A stretch of 64,000 nt of DNA, taken from contig JAHBUK010000002.1 of assembly GCA_019638115.1 (NCBI GenBank), positions 379,867 through 443,866 of the forward strand. Reading direction: 5' to 3'. Of this stretch, positions 45,501-55,700 are shown in pieces. Origin of the DNA: Flavobacteriales bacterium. Its GTDB lineage: Bacteria > Bacteroidota > Bacteroidia > Flavobacteriales_F > PHOS-HE28. Each line of letters begins with the position of its first letter. The first letter of the stretch is position 1. The position numbers and the translations under genes are program-made. A model generated the notes under the pieces. The model ran no database searches and was not told where the DNA came from. It saw only the letters and a list, made by a program, of their open reading frames with translations.

Positions 45501-47108
45501 GGGAATCTCATTGCAGCAGCGGACAAACTCTATTCAGACCAGGTGCTGGAAGCTGCGCGCAGCAAGTACGAGGAAGCATTGGGTGTGAAGCCTGGGCAAA
45601 AGCACCCGAGCGATAGGATAGCTGCCATTGATGCTGAACTGGAGCGCAGGCGGAATGCCGCACTTGCAGCAGAGCGTGATGCGGAAGAACGTCGTCGTGC
45701 CGACGAAGAACGCCGCCGGCGCGAGCAACAAGAAGCCGAAGACGCTCGTTTGGCCGCCCTACGTGCCAAAGAAGCGGAGGAAGTGGAACGCCGTCGTTTG
45801 GCAGAGGCTGAAGCGGAGGCGCGCAGGGCCGAGGAAGAGCGACAGCGCCAAGCACGGGAAGCCGCCAGCGCATTGGACGAACGCTACCGGAACACCATTG
45901 CACGGGCTGATGAGGCATTCAGCGCTTTGGAGTACAAAGAAGCCCGTGGGCTTTTCGCCGAAGCGCTTGACCTAAAACCGCAGGAGACCTATCCGCCCAC
46001 CAAGATCGCCCAGATCGACATGCTCTTGGCCGAAAAGCAGCGCCAAATGGAAGAGCTGGAAGAGAAGGCGCGGCGCGATGCTGAAAGGCGTGAAGCGGCT
46101 CGTGCGCGCAACAGCTCAACGGTGGATACCCGCAAGGAGATGGAGGCCGAGGATTTCATGCGTGCGGCCCGTGAGCGTGAGGAGGCGGAGAAGTATGAGC
46201 GCATCCGAAAATTCAGGTCGGACCTTGAAGCGGAACAATTGGCCAAGGAGCAGGCTGCTGAAGAACGACGCAACGGTAACCGCACCCGGAACCAACAAGT
46301 GGAGCGCGACGTGGCCGGCCTTTACACCGGAGACGATGCCCGACGTGGACGGAATGCGGATGAGATCGACGCGTATCGCAATGCACTGGAGCGCGAAGAA
46401 TCCGAACGCGCCCGTCAGGCCGGGGATGTGCGGTCTACGAGCTATGCTGAGAAATTGAGCTCTGAGCGGACTGAACAGGACCGTACGCGAACGGCTGCTG
46501 ATCGCCAGACACAACAGAACCGGGAGGTTGAGCGCTTTGCAACGGATGTGCGTCGCCAGGAAGCGGAACGCGTGAGTACCGCTCAAGAACGGGATCGCGA
46601 GACACACAGTGCCATCATGGAACAGAACCAGCGCGATGAGGCAATGGTTCGGGCGGGGAACGCAAGTGTTGAAGCCCAGCGCCGCAAAGTGGAGGAGGAG
46701 AAGCAGCAGGAACAGGCACGCCAGGCCGCAGCACCGGGCAATGCGGCCATTGAGGCGCAGCGCAGAAGGGTGGAGGAGGAGAAGCGACAACAGCAGGCCC
46801 GCGAAGCCGCACTGGCCCGCGCCAGCGAGCGCCAACGTAGCGTCACCAAGGATGAACTGGGTGCCATTCCGGTGAACCAACCTCGCGATCTGGCCGACTT
46901 GAACAGGTCCCAACTGGCCATGGACTATCCTCCTGGGGTTACCGAAGAGAGCCTCACCGAAGGCAACAAGGTGATCATCCGTCGCGTGGTGGTGAACGGT
47001 AACAAGGCGGATGAGTACAGCAAGGTCATCGCCAAGTGGGGCACGTTCTACTTCAAGAACGGCCACAGCATCTCCGAGGCCATCTGGAGCCAGGAGACCG
47101 AGCGTTGA
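42549..47108 (+). CDS. Exported 1,519-residue repeat protein
   Basis: Signal peptide ending SASLSAQ, then a carboxypeptidase-regulatory-like domain (about residues 35-130; VYGTVKDMGSAKKLDGVVVTVF), then about thirteen units of a TPR-like repeat. The central six units are 67 residues each and nearly identical: each has DAAFNSGSWDAAAAKYTEA or close, KPSEKYPKDQLA and a charged helix KKKEEEAKRAADEAA. The later units are spaced by long Arg/Glu/Ala-rich coiled coils. It ends in a conserved-looking domain (VIIRRVVVNGNKADEYSKV) with no sorting domain. Probably a periplasmic scaffold. Start at 42549 gives the signal peptide. Confidence 0.88.
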   Translation: MASSKALVSTRSVLGAHLYAGLFFAFLAFLLNSASLSAQDKVMVYGTVKDMGSAKKLDGVVVTVFKNGAKLTEVVTNASGKYEVYLDYGADFKVMCSKPGFVGKNISIDTRNVPEEERIGGHGMNIDFTMMVEIQGVDYSVLQQPFGMANYVKASGNFEWDMEYTSRMRDAQARLLKEYEERKKREASLEADFAKQMQAGDAAMKAADFKKAVAAYTSALDLKPKEPVATAKLSDAQMRLSEQDGSKKMAEEYAALIKEADAQFTKKEYEGAKTKYEAALVLRDEVHPKNRLREIEAILADLAKKAEDERLAKELQEKYQAAIAAADAAFKANGWDQATAKYTEASDLKPGEKYPRDQLALIVKKKEEEAKRAADEAAQKELDAKYQAAITAADAAFNSGNWDAATAKYNEAAGVKPAEKYPKDQLAAIVKKKEEEAKRAADEAAQKELDAKYQAAISAADAAFNSGSWDAATAKYTEASGIKPSEKYPKDQMAAIVKKKEEEAKRAADEAAQKELDAKYQAAISAADGAFNSGEWDAASAKYTEAGGLKPSEKYPKDQLAAIAKKKEEEAKRAADEAAQKDLDARYQSAISAADAAFNDASWDVAAAKYTEAGGLKPSEKYPKDQLATIAKKKEEEAKRAADEAAQKELEAKYQAAITAADAAFNSGSWDAAAGKYTEASSLKPAEKYPKDQLAAIAKNKEEDAKRAQDEAAAKDLEQRYNSAISAADAAFNADRLEEAKAKYTDASGIKPQESYPRDRIAEVEARMAQRAKDAEDARKRDELEARYNTLIARADKAFDASNWSAALNDYKDALGVKPGEAHPTSRIAAIEKEMDAAAQAKAEADRLAREKQDLDKRYADIIEAADRAFSGSDYATAEQGYREALDMKAGERHPQSRLDEIKRKRDEMAKQAADELAAAQREAEERARREAEERDAAQRAADEKARREAEEREAAQRAAEERARLEAEERARREAEGAVEAQYGNLIAAADKLYSDQVLEAARSKYEEALGVKPGQKHPSDRIAAIDAELERRRNAALAAERDAEERRRADEERRRREQQEAEDARLAALRAKEAEEVERRRLAEAEAEARRAEEERQRQAREAASALDERYRNTIARADEAFSALEYKEARGLFAEALDLKPQETYPPTKIAQIDMLLAEKQRQMEELEEKARRDAERREAARARNSSTVDTRKEMEAEDFMRAAREREEAEKYERIRKFRSDLEAEQLAKEQAAEERRNGNRTRNQQVERDVAGLYTGDDARRGRNADEIDAYRNALEREESERARQAGDVRSTSYAEKLSSERTEQDRTRTAADRQTQQNREVERFATDVRRQEAERVSTAQERDRETHSAIMEQNQRDEAMVRAGNASVEAQRRKVEEEKQQEQARQAAAPGNAAIEAQRRRVEEEKRQQQAREAALARASERQRSVTKDELGAIPVNQPRDLADLNRSQLAMDYPPGVTEESLTEGNKVIIRRVVVNGNKADEYSKVIAKWGTFYFKNGHSISEAIWSQETER
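43497..44702 (+). repeat. Six tandem 201-base coding repeats
   Basis: Six in-frame 201-base units starting at 43497 encode the near-identical 67-residue repeats of the large protein. More diverged units continue on both sides. High identity at DNA level suggests recent duplication or gene conversion. Confidence 0.88.
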
Positions 47109-47383
47109 GCGTTCCCCCCGATCGAGTAGCGACTATCTCGGTCAACAAGGCAGCGGCCAACCCTGTACTTCTGGAATGCACTTGCCGAGGACCTTGCGCG
47201 CTGTTCGTCGATCACCGCAGTGAAAGCGAACGCGGCATGGACCGGCGAAAAGGAGGTCGTGGTCCGATGTTCCGCTTACTGCGCTGACCAGGGTGCGATG
47301 CACATGGGCATAGGATAGGCCATGTATCCGCCGAAGGCCAGGAGGCCAAAGCAATTCAGGTGAGCCTGATCTCAGGTGGCCTA
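47109..47383. other. Spacer between convergent genes, no gene seen
   Basis: 275 bases between the large repeat protein and the DUF5106 protein. No convincing reading frame, repeat or strong hairpin. Confidence 0.5.
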
Positions 47384-48889
47384 CTATTTCGCCTTGCGCG
47401 CCTTCAACTGCTTTACCAGATCTCCGATCTGCTCGGCGTTGAGCTGTTTGCCCACGAAGCGCCGTTCGCCGTCCACCACGAACAGTTTGGGCGTGCTGTA
47501 AACGTCGTAGGTCTCGGCATAGTTGAGGCTTTCCAAGGTGGTTAGCCGGGGCACGAACTGCCGGGCATCCTGCTTGGCAGCTTCATAGACGTTCTTCCCC
47601 AGCCCCACGTTCACCCAGTCCAGGCCGTTCTCGCGAATGAACTTCTTCCAGTCGCGCAGCAAGCTCTCATCCACCGCCTTGGCCACGCAGAACACACCTA
47701 CGCCAAGGTCTTTCAAGGTGCTGGTATACGCCTTGTAGATCTCTGGGAGTTCCTTCTTGCAAACCCCGCAGTGCGGGTCCCAGAATACGATCACCACATA
47801 TTCCTGGGGCATATCGTACAGCCCGATCCACTGCTGCTCGGTGGTATCGGTAAGGATGATGTTCGGTGCTTTGCGGCCCAAGGTGAGCGGCCATATCTTG
47901 CGAGCACGCTCACAGAGTTTGCTCAGCTTATCGTCCTCCATCCACCAAGCGCGGCCTGGTTGGCCGTTCCTGGGGCAGTAATAAGTGAGGGCCATGTGGG
48001 CGAACACCGCGTCCATGCCCATGATCTCACTCGTTTCGTACTTGTGCGTGAGCGTATGCACGGAGTACTTGAACAGCTCATCAGTGCCCAGGCGGGCAAT
48101 GAAGGCATCGGCTTGTGTCGTTATACTGTCCGGGATCTGCGGCACCACCCGCAGGAAGTACTCCTCGAACTTGTTCGCGAATACAGGTACGCGCACGTTC
48201 CAATCCTTGTTCAGGTCGAAATTGTCCCAGAAGTGCGCCCGGTACTGGTAGTAGGCAGCTGCCGAGTCCAAGGTGCCGTCAGCTTTGCGGGGCTCCGGAA
48301 GTTCAACCGCCATGCTCATTTTCACCAGGGCTGCGGCCAGTGTCCCCGGATCGCTGGCGATCAGGTTCTTTTGGTATTCCTTCACGGCTTTGTCGAGTTC
48401 CTCCAAACGAGCCTTACTGGTGGCTTTGGTGATCGGGTCCGCAGCGCTTTGGCTACGCAAAGCATCGCCCTCCACTTTGCGTGCGTTCAAGAAACGGATG
48501 TACTCGATGAATAACTTGTTTTCCTCGGACTTGATGAATTCCAGCCTTCCCAGAAGGTCCTTCTTATCCGTGGCCAGTTCGATCTGTGCTTCGTTCACGA
48601 CCATTTCGAAGTAGGCCGGCCCGGGAACGACCACGGCGTAAACCCCGGAATGATAACCGCGGGGCTTGTTGAAGACCACCACTCCCTTGGCGTCAGCTAC
48701 GGCGGTGTCGCTGTAGAACAGCTTGTTGCCGTAATAGTTGGCCAAGTAAATGGTGTCCTTGGCGCATCCTTCTATACGCACTTTGATGGTGCGCTTTGGG
48801 GCCTCCGGTTCAGGTCTGGTTTGAGCGGGCAGCAGGTGAGAAATGGCCAAAAGGCCGAGCAGCAGAGCGGAACGGAAGTTACTCAACAT
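47384..48889 (-). CDS. Thioredoxin-fold protein, DUF5106/TlpA-like
   Basis: A 501-residue exported protein. Signal peptide ends SHLLPAQ; a DUF4369-like beta domain (VRIEGCAKDTIYLANYYGNKL) is followed by a helical DUF5106 region and a C-terminal thioredoxin domain with the redox pair in FWDPHCGVCKKELP and the cis-proline in VYSTPKLFVV. Likely a periplasmic thiol-disulfide protein. The start at 48889 is set by a -7 element five bases upstream, ruling out the longer frame. Confidence 0.88.
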   Translation of the reverse strand: MLSNFRSALLLGLLAISHLLPAQTRPEPEAPKRTIKVRIEGCAKDTIYLANYYGNKLFYSDTAVADAKGVVVFNKPRGYHSGVYAVVVPGPAYFEMVVNEAQIELATDKKDLLGRLEFIKSEENKLFIEYIRFLNARKVEGDALRSQSAADPITKATSKARLEELDKAVKEYQKNLIASDPGTLAAALVKMSMAVELPEPRKADGTLDSAAAYYQYRAHFWDNFDLNKDWNVRVPVFANKFEEYFLRVVPQIPDSITTQADAFIARLGTDELFKYSVHTLTHKYETSEIMGMDAVFAHMALTYYCPRNGQPGRAWWMEDDKLSKLCERARKIWPLTLGRKAPNIILTDTTEQQWIGLYDMPQEYVVIVFWDPHCGVCKKELPEIYKAYTSTLKDLGVGVFCVAKAVDESLLRDWKKFIRENGLDWVNVGLGKNVYEAAKQDARQFVPRLTTLESLNYAETYDVYSTPKLFVVDGERRFVGKQLNAEQIGDLVKQLKARKAK

Positions 48890-48894
48890 GGGTG

Positions 48895-48902
48895 CAAAAA
48901 TA
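48895..48902 (-). promoter_or_regulatory. -7 element for DUF5106 protein
   Basis: CAAAAATA on the plus strand is TATTTTTG on the minus strand, five bases before the ATG, predicting a leaderless message. Confidence 0.65.
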
Positions 48903-48952
48903 ATTGGCCGGGCGCAGCGCCGAGGCAAGTACCGTACCGTAAACCGCAGCGC

Positions 48953-50551
48953 TCAGGACGATATGGCCGTCTTGAATTCGCTGGTGGTGTGGAACGTGAT
49001 GGCGGGATTGTTCCTGCGTTCCAGGTCGAGCATATAGGCGCTCGGTGCCATGAACACCGGATTGCCGTCCTTGTCCTGCACGATCTGTTGGGCCTTCATG
49101 CGGATGAACTGGTCCAACTGTGCCTGGTCGGTGGTGGTCATCCAGCATGCCTTGTGCGCTGCTATTTGCTGGAACGCGCATTTGGCGCCGTATTCGTGTT
49201 CCAAGCGATACGCGATCACTTCGAACTGAAGATCCCCCACGCAGCCCACGATCTTTTTGTTGCCCGGCTGTTGGGTGAAGAGCTGGGCCACACCTTCATC
49301 GGTAAGCTGGCGGATACCCTTGTCCAACTGCTTGGTCTTCATCGGGTCCATGTTCACCAGTTCGCGGAAAAGCTCCGGACTGAAGGCCGGAATGCCTCGG
49401 AATTGGAACTTGGCGCCATCGGTGAGCGTGTCGCCGATCTTGAAATTGCCTGTATCGAACAACCCTATTACGTCACCGGGCCAAGCTTCCTCAACGATGG
49501 TCTTAGCCGCAGCAAGAAAGTTGGTGGGTGTTGCGAAACGTACTTGCTTCTCCGAACGCACATGGTGGTAGTACGTGTTTCGCTGGAAACGGCCGGAGCA
49601 TACCCGCAGGAAGGCGATGCGGTCCCGGTGGTTGGGGTCCAGGTTCGCGTGGATCTTGAAAATGAACCCGCTGAACTTGGGGTCATCCGGTGCCACCTCT
49701 CCTTGGTCGGTAGGTCGGGGGCCAGGTGGCGGAGCGATCCCGGTGAACGCGTCGAGCACCTCCTTCACGCCGAAATTGTTGAATGCGCTGCCGAAGAATA
49801 CGGGTGCGATCCCGCCAGCCCGATAGCGGGCAACATCCAGCGGGTCGTAAACGCCTTCCACCAGGTCCACGTGCTCGCGCAACTCAGCTGCGGCATCGCT
49901 GCCGATCAACTCCTCCAAAGCCGGGTCGTGCACATCGCTGATCTGTACGCTGCTTTCTTCCACCTTGGTCTTGCCGGGCTCGAACAGGCGCAGGCTCTTG
50001 CTGTACAGGTCGTACACCCCTTTGAAGGTTGCGCCGATGCCAATGGGCCAGCTCATGGGGCGCACCTTGATGGAGAGCTTCTCCTCCAGTTCGTCCAACA
50101 GGTCGAAGGCATCACGCCCCTCCAGGTCGAGCTTGTTGATGAAGACGATCACCGGGGTGTTCCGCATCCGGCATACCTCCATCAGGCGTTCGGTCTGTGC
50201 TTCCACACCCTTCACGCAATCGATCACCAGCACCACACTGTCCACAGCTGTGAGCGTTCGGTAGGTGTCTTCGGCGAAGTCCCTGTGCCCCGGAGTATCC
50301 AGTAGGTTGATCAGTTTTCCGGCATATTCAAAGGTCATCACCGAGGTGCTTACGGAGATACCGCGTTGGCGCTCGATCTCCATGAAGTCGCTGGTGGCAC
50401 CACGCCGGATCTTGTTGCTCTTTACGGCTCCTGCGGTCTGTATGGCCCCCCCGTACAGCAGGAATTTTTCGGTCAACGTGGTTTTGCCCGCGTCCGGGTG
50501 GCTGATGATGGCGAAGGTGCGCCGGTGTTCGATCTCTTCCTTGAGTGCCAT
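48953..50551 (-). CDS. prfC: Peptide chain release factor 3
   Basis: A 532-residue translational GTPase that recycles class I release factors. G1 [10 protein letters not shown]3 DTPGHRDF, G4 NKLD and the RF3-specific C-terminal region ([24 protein letters not shown]) are intact. Start at 50551 ([17 protein letters not shown]). A promoter element lies 33 bases upstream, back to back with that of the divergent sugar-dehydrogenase gene. Confidence 0.96.
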   Translation of the reverse strand: MALKEEIEHRRTFAIISHPDAGKTTLTEKFLLYGGAIQTAGAVKSNKIRRGATSDFMEIERQRGISVSTSVMTFEYAGKLINLLDTPGHRDFAEDTYRTLTAVDSVVLVIDCVKGVEAQTERLMEVCRMRNTPVIVFINKLDLEGRDAFDLLDELEEKLSIKVRPMSWPIGIGATFKGVYDLYSKSLRLFEPGKTKVEESSVQISDVHDPALEELIGSDAAAELREHVDLVEGVYDPLDVARYRAGGIAPVFFGSAFNNFGVKEVLDAFTGIAPPPGPRPTDQGEVAPDDPKFSGFIFKIHANLDPNHRDRIAFLRVCSGRFQRNTYYHHVRSEKQVRFATPTNFLAAAKTIVEEAWPGDVIGLFDTGNFKIGDTLTDGAKFQFRGIPAFSPELFRELVNMDPMKTKQLDKGIRQLTDEGVAQLFTQQPGNKKIVGCVGDLQFEVIAYRLEHEYGAKCAFQQIAAHKACWMTTTDQAQLDQFIRMKAQQIVQDKDGNPVFMAPSAYMLDLERRNNPAITFHTTSEFKTAISS

Positions 50552-50584
50552 CGCTTTGAACTACCCGCGGCAGTTGCGGGGCGC

Positions 50585-50592
50585 CAAAAGTA
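50585..50592 (-). promoter_or_regulatory. -7 element for prfC
   Basis: CAAAAGTA on the plus strand is TACTTTTG on the minus strand, 33 bases before the prfC ATG. Confidence 0.62.
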
Positions 50593-50647
50593 GGGGCCTT
50601 CGGGGAACCCTGAGGCTCAAGACGGTCTTCGTGCTTTTTTGGGCGGT

Positions 50648-50655
50648 TACCTTTG
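50648..50655 (+). promoter_or_regulatory. -7 element for the sugar dehydrogenase gene
   Basis: TACCTTTG matches TAnnTTTG and ends 21 bases before the ATG at 50677. Confidence 0.62.
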
Positions 50656-50676
50656 GACCATACCTGCAACCACATC

Positions 50677-52287
50677 ATGAAAAAACTTGCTTTCCTCGCA
50701 CCCTGGGCTCTATCCGGTGCGATAGCCGTGGCCCAATCACCGGTTACGGTGCAGTTGGTGCCTGTAGCCACCGGCCTCACCCGTATCACGGATATCGTTC
50801 ACGCCGGCGATGAGCGCATCTTTTGCGTGCTCCAAGCGGGGAGCATTCGTATCGTACAACCCAACGGCACCGTACTGCCCACGCCATTCCTAAGCATCCC
50901 GGTCAATTCCTCGGGCAATGAGCAGGGGCTTCTCGGTATGGCCTTCGACCCGGACTATGCCAACAACGGGTTCTTCTACGTGTATTACACCACCGGAAGC
51001 GGTGCTGGTTCCAGCCGCGTTTCCCGATTCTCGGTGAGCAGTGATCCGAACGTGGCCGACGCATCGAGCGAATCGATCATTTACACACTGAGCCAGCCCT
51101 ACACCAACCACAACGGTGGCGACCTCACGTTCGGGCCTGATGGCTATCTCTACATCGGGTTCGGTGATGGGGGCAGTGCCGGTGACCCTCAGAATTACGC
51201 GCAGAACATGAACTCGGCCTTGGGCAAGATGGTACGCATCGATGTGAACGGCGGAAGTCCCTATGCTGTGCCTGCTGACAACCCCTTCGTAGGCACGGCA
51301 GGCGTACTTCCGGAGATCTGGGCGAGCGGTCTTCGCAATCCTTGGCGTTTCGGGTTTGATGCACTCACCGGCGATCTATGGATCGGGGATGTGGGCCAGA
51401 ACGCATGGGAGGAAGTGGACTTTTGGCCGGCTGGCGATAACAGTGGCCCCGATTTCGGGTGGCGTTGTTACGAGGGCTTAGTAACGTTCAATACAAACGG
51501 TTGCGGTCCGGCAGCGGATTACGTTCCTCCCGTGCAGGTTCATACCACATCCAGCAGTCAATGGTGCTCCATCATCGGAGGTCGGGTTTACCGCGGGCAG
51601 GAGTTCGCTCGTTTGTATGGGCGGTACATCTACACCGACTACTGCTTGGGTCGCTTCCACTCTTTGCGCCCCGATGGTCAAGGTGGGTGGATCAACGATC
51701 TCTTGCTCACCCCCGGTTCTTTCGGTATCTCGTGCATCGGCGAGAACAGCGCACTGGAGCTCTATGCGGGCAATAGCAACAACGGTACGCTCTACCGCAT
51801 TGTGGATCCTTGTCCCAATGCGGCCCCCATCATCTCGCAAGCGGAGAATGTGCTCACCAGCTCGGAGGCACAGACGTACACGTGGTATCTGAACGGTGAG
51901 TTGATCCCGAATGCCACAGGCCAGGAGTACGAGGCGGTGGCATCAGGCACATACACCGTTCTGGCCGGTTTCGGGAGCAACTGCACCGTGCTTTCAGAGC
52001 CGATCTATGTATCGCTGGTCGGGGTTGATGAGGTGAATGCCAACCCGGTACGCGTGCATCCGGTGCCGGCCAATGATGTGCTGAACGTGGACGGACTACC
52101 GGCTTCGGCTCGTGTGATCCGTCTGGTGGATACCGCCGGTCGCACGGTCCTCACCCAGCAGGTTTCTCGCATTGACGGTCCGGTTCAGGTGGATGTGAGC
52201 GGCTTGCCCGCTGCGCAGTACCTGATGCTGGTCGATGATGACGCTGGCGCGGTATTGGTCCGTATGAACGTCAGCGTGCTACGCTGA
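50677..52287 (+). CDS. T9SS-exported PQQ-type sugar dehydrogenase-like protein
   Basis: A 536-residue secreted protein. After a signal peptide (ending AIAVAQ) comes a glucose/sorbosone dehydrogenase beta-propeller (about 30-375): GLLGMAFDPDYANNGFFYVYY, HNGGDLTFGPDGYLYIGFGDGG, ASGLRNPWRFGFD. Then an Ig-like domain and a type IX sorting domain from about residue 455 (VHPVPANDVLNV...). PQQ binding cannot be confirmed from sequence alone. The start at 50677 gives a normal signal peptide; 50653 overlaps the promoter region. Confidence 0.9.
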   Translation: MKKLAFLAPWALSGAIAVAQSPVTVQLVPVATGLTRITDIVHAGDERIFCVLQAGSIRIVQPNGTVLPTPFLSIPVNSSGNEQGLLGMAFDPDYANNGFFYVYYTTGSGAGSSRVSRFSVSSDPNVADASSESIIYTLSQPYTNHNGGDLTFGPDGYLYIGFGDGGSAGDPQNYAQNMNSALGKMVRIDVNGGSPYAVPADNPFVGTAGVLPEIWASGLRNPWRFGFDALTGDLWIGDVGQNAWEEVDFWPAGDNSGPDFGWRCYEGLVTFNTNGCGPAADYVPPVQVHTTSSSQWCSIIGGRVYRGQEFARLYGRYIYTDYCLGRFHSLRPDGQGGWINDLLLTPGSFGISCIGENSALELYAGNSNNGTLYRIVDPCPNAAPIISQAENVLTSSEAQTYTWYLNGELIPNATGQEYEAVASGTYTVLAGFGSNCTVLSEPIYVSLVGVDEVNANPVRVHPVPANDVLNVDGLPASARVIRLVDTAGRTVLTQQVSRIDGPVQVDVSGLPAAQYLMLVDDDAGAVLVRMNVSVLR

Positions 52288-52310
52288 TCCGATCGTGAAC
52301 AGTTAGAAGG

Positions 52311-52335
52311 AAGCCCTCTACGGAGGGCTTTTTTC
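52311..52335 (+). terminator. Terminator after sugar dehydrogenase gene
   Basis: Arms AAGCCCTC (52311-52318) and GAGGGCTT (52323-52330) then a run of five more T. Confidence 0.92.
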
Positions 52336-52680
52336 ATGGGGCTTGTTTCGATGGGTGGGAATGGTCACGTTCTGCTGAACTATGTAAGAGGTCTATTGTC
52401 CGAGGACCGCTCATAGCTCATCGCGCCATGCCGACTCCATCCTGCGTGCCGTTGGATGATGTACTTCAGCGCATTGCAACCATGGACCTATTGGGTGCCC
52501 CTGTTGCCATTGGCGCGGCCTTGCCTGGTGGAATGTGGTCGTAACAGGTATCACCCGCGGTCATCCACCTGGGCGGGATGCGGCTGAGGGCCTTACGGCA
52601 AGCGCCGGATAGGGGCCACCGCGCCAGACTGAGCTTGATGCAAGGACGCCCTTGTGGTTCTTGAATTCCCTTCATGCAAG
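52336..52680. other. Gap between convergent genes, no gene seen
   Basis: About 345 bases between two terminators. Short open frames occur but none has a plausible start, composition or domain. No repeat found. Confidence 0.5.
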
Positions 52681-52710
52681 AAGCCCCGCCCCGGTGAAGG
52701 GGCGGGGCTT
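52681..52710 (-). terminator. Terminator of the first giant protein gene
   Basis: Perfect 12-base arms AAGCCCCGCCCC (52681-52692) and its complement (52699-52710), ending 36 bases beyond the stop on the minus strand. The same structure recurs at 58823-58852. Confidence 0.92.
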
Positions 52711-52745
52711 CCGCAAAAGGTAGGTCAGAGTCGGTGCCAGCAGGC

Positions 52746-55700
52746 TCAGGGCTGGATCACCAAGCGCTGCACGTATTGTGTTTCACCGGCGGTCACGGTT
52801 ACCATGTATATGCCTGCGGCGAGGTCACCGTTCAAGGGCAGTGCGGTGAGGAGGCTACCGTCCTGCGTGGGCAGGATGCGGGCGCTCACACGCTTGCCCG
52901 TCAGGTCGTGCATGTCAACCGTAACGGTCTCGATGTTGGCGTCGATACCCTCCAAGCTGATCCACACTTCGGTGCCGTTGTTGGGGTTGGGCCACATGGC
53001 CAGGGCACCATCGGCGCTGAGGCTCATGTTCTGGTTGCCAGCCACAGCGGGCGGGGTACCGATGGTGAGGTTGCAGATATCTCCCCAAGGCTCGCCACCA
53101 TAACCGCACCAAGTGAGCCCGCCATCGCGGCTGGCACGTACATCCACCTCGTAGGTCTTGCTGTTCTCAAGCGGAGGTGCAACCAATGCGGTCCAGTTGA
53201 GGTTCAGGAACACAGTGGTGCTGGTGCGAATGATCTCCACGTTCTCCGCTTCGATACGGAAACGCCATTGATAGAGGTTGGCGCCGGTAATTGGGCGTGC
53301 ATGGATGCGTGAACCTGCCACACCGAACTGGCGGAACTGGTTGCAGCTCAGGAACTGGTTCTCGGGCAGGTCCATCAGCTTGGTGGGCGGGCAAGCCGCC
53401 AGGGCCTCGTCGCGGATGAAGCGACAGGCGGTACCCCAGCCGGAGTTTACACCGCTTACACGGCTGCGCACACGCACGTTCATCAAGTCGAACTGTGGAA
53501 TGTGGTTGGCTGCGGCCCAGTTGTTCACCTTCAGGTGGCAGGCGCGGGTTGCACCCACATTGCCGAAGCCGTCGCTCACGTTGTGCGGACGGAACTTGCG
53601 GAAGCTGTAGCCACCATTGGGGTTGTAGAACCAGAACTCGTAGCCCGTGTTCGCGCTCTGCACGCTGTTGGCACCGCCTTCAATCCACAGGGCGCTCACA
53701 GCAGCGTTCTCAGCAGCCACGATGTACTCGTTGGTCCTCCACCAGAGCTTATCGCAACTGGTGTAGATCAGCTCGTTGTTGCTAACAGGCAGCGAGAAGC
53801 TGTAGGCATTGCCAGTGATCTCGCTGGTACCGATACCCAAGTTGTCCTGGTTGTCGATCATTCGGGCCTGAGTGGGCGTATAGCGAAGCTGGTAACCGCT
53901 GGCACCATCACCGATATCGGTAACCCGGAGTTTGTAGCTGCGATCGTTGGGCAGGCAGTAGTTCCAAGGGAACGTGGCATCACCTGGCATCATGAAGCCC
54001 TGACCTTCGTACAACAGCGCACTCGTCTCAGCGTCTTCGATCTGCCAATTCACATCAGCCGGTACCTGGGTGGTGTAGAACTCCAAGGTAACGTTCTCAC
54101 TGCCCACGGCGAAGTACCCTGGGGTGCGTGCACTTTCGCAATCGAAGCCATCGCAGGCCATCCAGAAACTGTAGAAGCCGTCCGCAGTGGTGGGTACCAG
54201 ACCTTCGGCCACGGGGTTGAAGGAAGTTCCGGAGTAGACCAGGTTACCACCGGTCGGAGCATCGTACCAACGGGCCACGGCGGGGAAGCCGAAGTCCACT
54301 TCGATCGAGGCACTGGCAACGCGACCGTCGGGATTCAGGTTATCAGCGATCTCCACACCGAACAAGGTGGTGACCCCATCGTTGAAGGTCTCACGCAAGC
54401 GGAGGTTCACCAGACCACCTCCCACTGGGTAGGAACCGGCAGGGATATCGATAACCACTTGGCTTACCGAACCACTGGCATTCACCGCCGATATCTGCGT
54501 CTCAGCCAATGTGATCACACCGGTGGTCGCCACGCGGATCTCGCTCAGGTAGGAGGGGGACAAGGCTTGAATGCCGTTCAGCACCAGACGAGCAGCAACA
54601 GGGGTTGCGCCGGGAGGAAGTGCGGGTACGTTCACCGTGGCCACCGTTTGGAAAGCCGTTGCAATACCGCCAGGATTGCCCAAGGTCCAATTGTTCGTAG
54701 GGTAGTTGCTTTCAGGGAAAGCTGCACCCGTGCTCGCTGTAAAAGGCGGACAGGTAGCGGTCATCGCCTGTCCAGGCGCGTTCACGCAGATGCTGCGATT
54801 GGTCGTGGTGCCTTGGTCCGGGGTGGTACCCACCCGTACTTGGGCCGTGGCCGTATTGATGCAGCCATTGCCGTCCGTGCCGGTCACGGTGTACACGGTA
54901 ATGAACTGTACAGGGTCGGCTATTACGGAACTGCCTGAGGTACCGCTCAGGCCTGCTGCCGGTTCCCAGGAGTATGTATTGGCGCCGCTGGCCACCAAAG
55001 TGCTTGTTGCACCGCTGCAGTTGGTCACCTGGTTCGGGGTCACCTGTACGTTCGGCAGCTGGTTCACGGTCACGTTGCGGTTACCCACAACAATGGAGGT
55101 ACCGCAGGCGTCCGTGACACGCAGGCTGATGGTGGTGCTTCCCAGGGGCTCGAAGTTGACCAGATCGGTGCCGGTGCCGACCACTTCGTTAGCCGCATTG
55201 ATCCACTCATAGGTATACGGCTGTCCACCACCGGAAGCACTGCCGCTCAGGTTCACTGATGAGGTGCCGAAGCAGTACGTGAAGCTGGCGGGGCCGGTGA
55301 CATTGGCCTGGAGCGGTACATCGGTGGCCACCGAAACGTTGGCGCTGTTGGTGCAGCCGGGTGCACTGGAGACCACCACCGTGTATGTGGTGTTCTCATT
55401 AACCACCACGCCGCTGGGGTTCTGCACGGTGCTGCTGAAACCGGCGGGTGCGCTTGACCACTCGTAGGTGACGGGCACCGGCGTGCCGCTCACTGTCACG
55501 TTGTCTATCGCCCAGTACCAGCCAAAATTGCAGAAGTGGTTGAAACGCACTTGCACACTCGGCAGGCCAACATAGGAGCTCAGGCTCACCGAGGCCTGCA
55601 CAAAGGAAGATGATGCTCCCTGCGTGGTCGTATAGGTCTGCACAGTGGTCCACGAACTGCCCCCGTTGGTGCTTACCTGAACACTGGCCTGGTTGTTAAG

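Noticed and set aside
53502-54938. Long plus-strand frame inside the first giant gene
   Set aside because: Antisense of Ig-like coding sequence; no domain, and it overlaps a continuous 1,931-residue frame. The same applies to 59644-61932 in the second giant gene.
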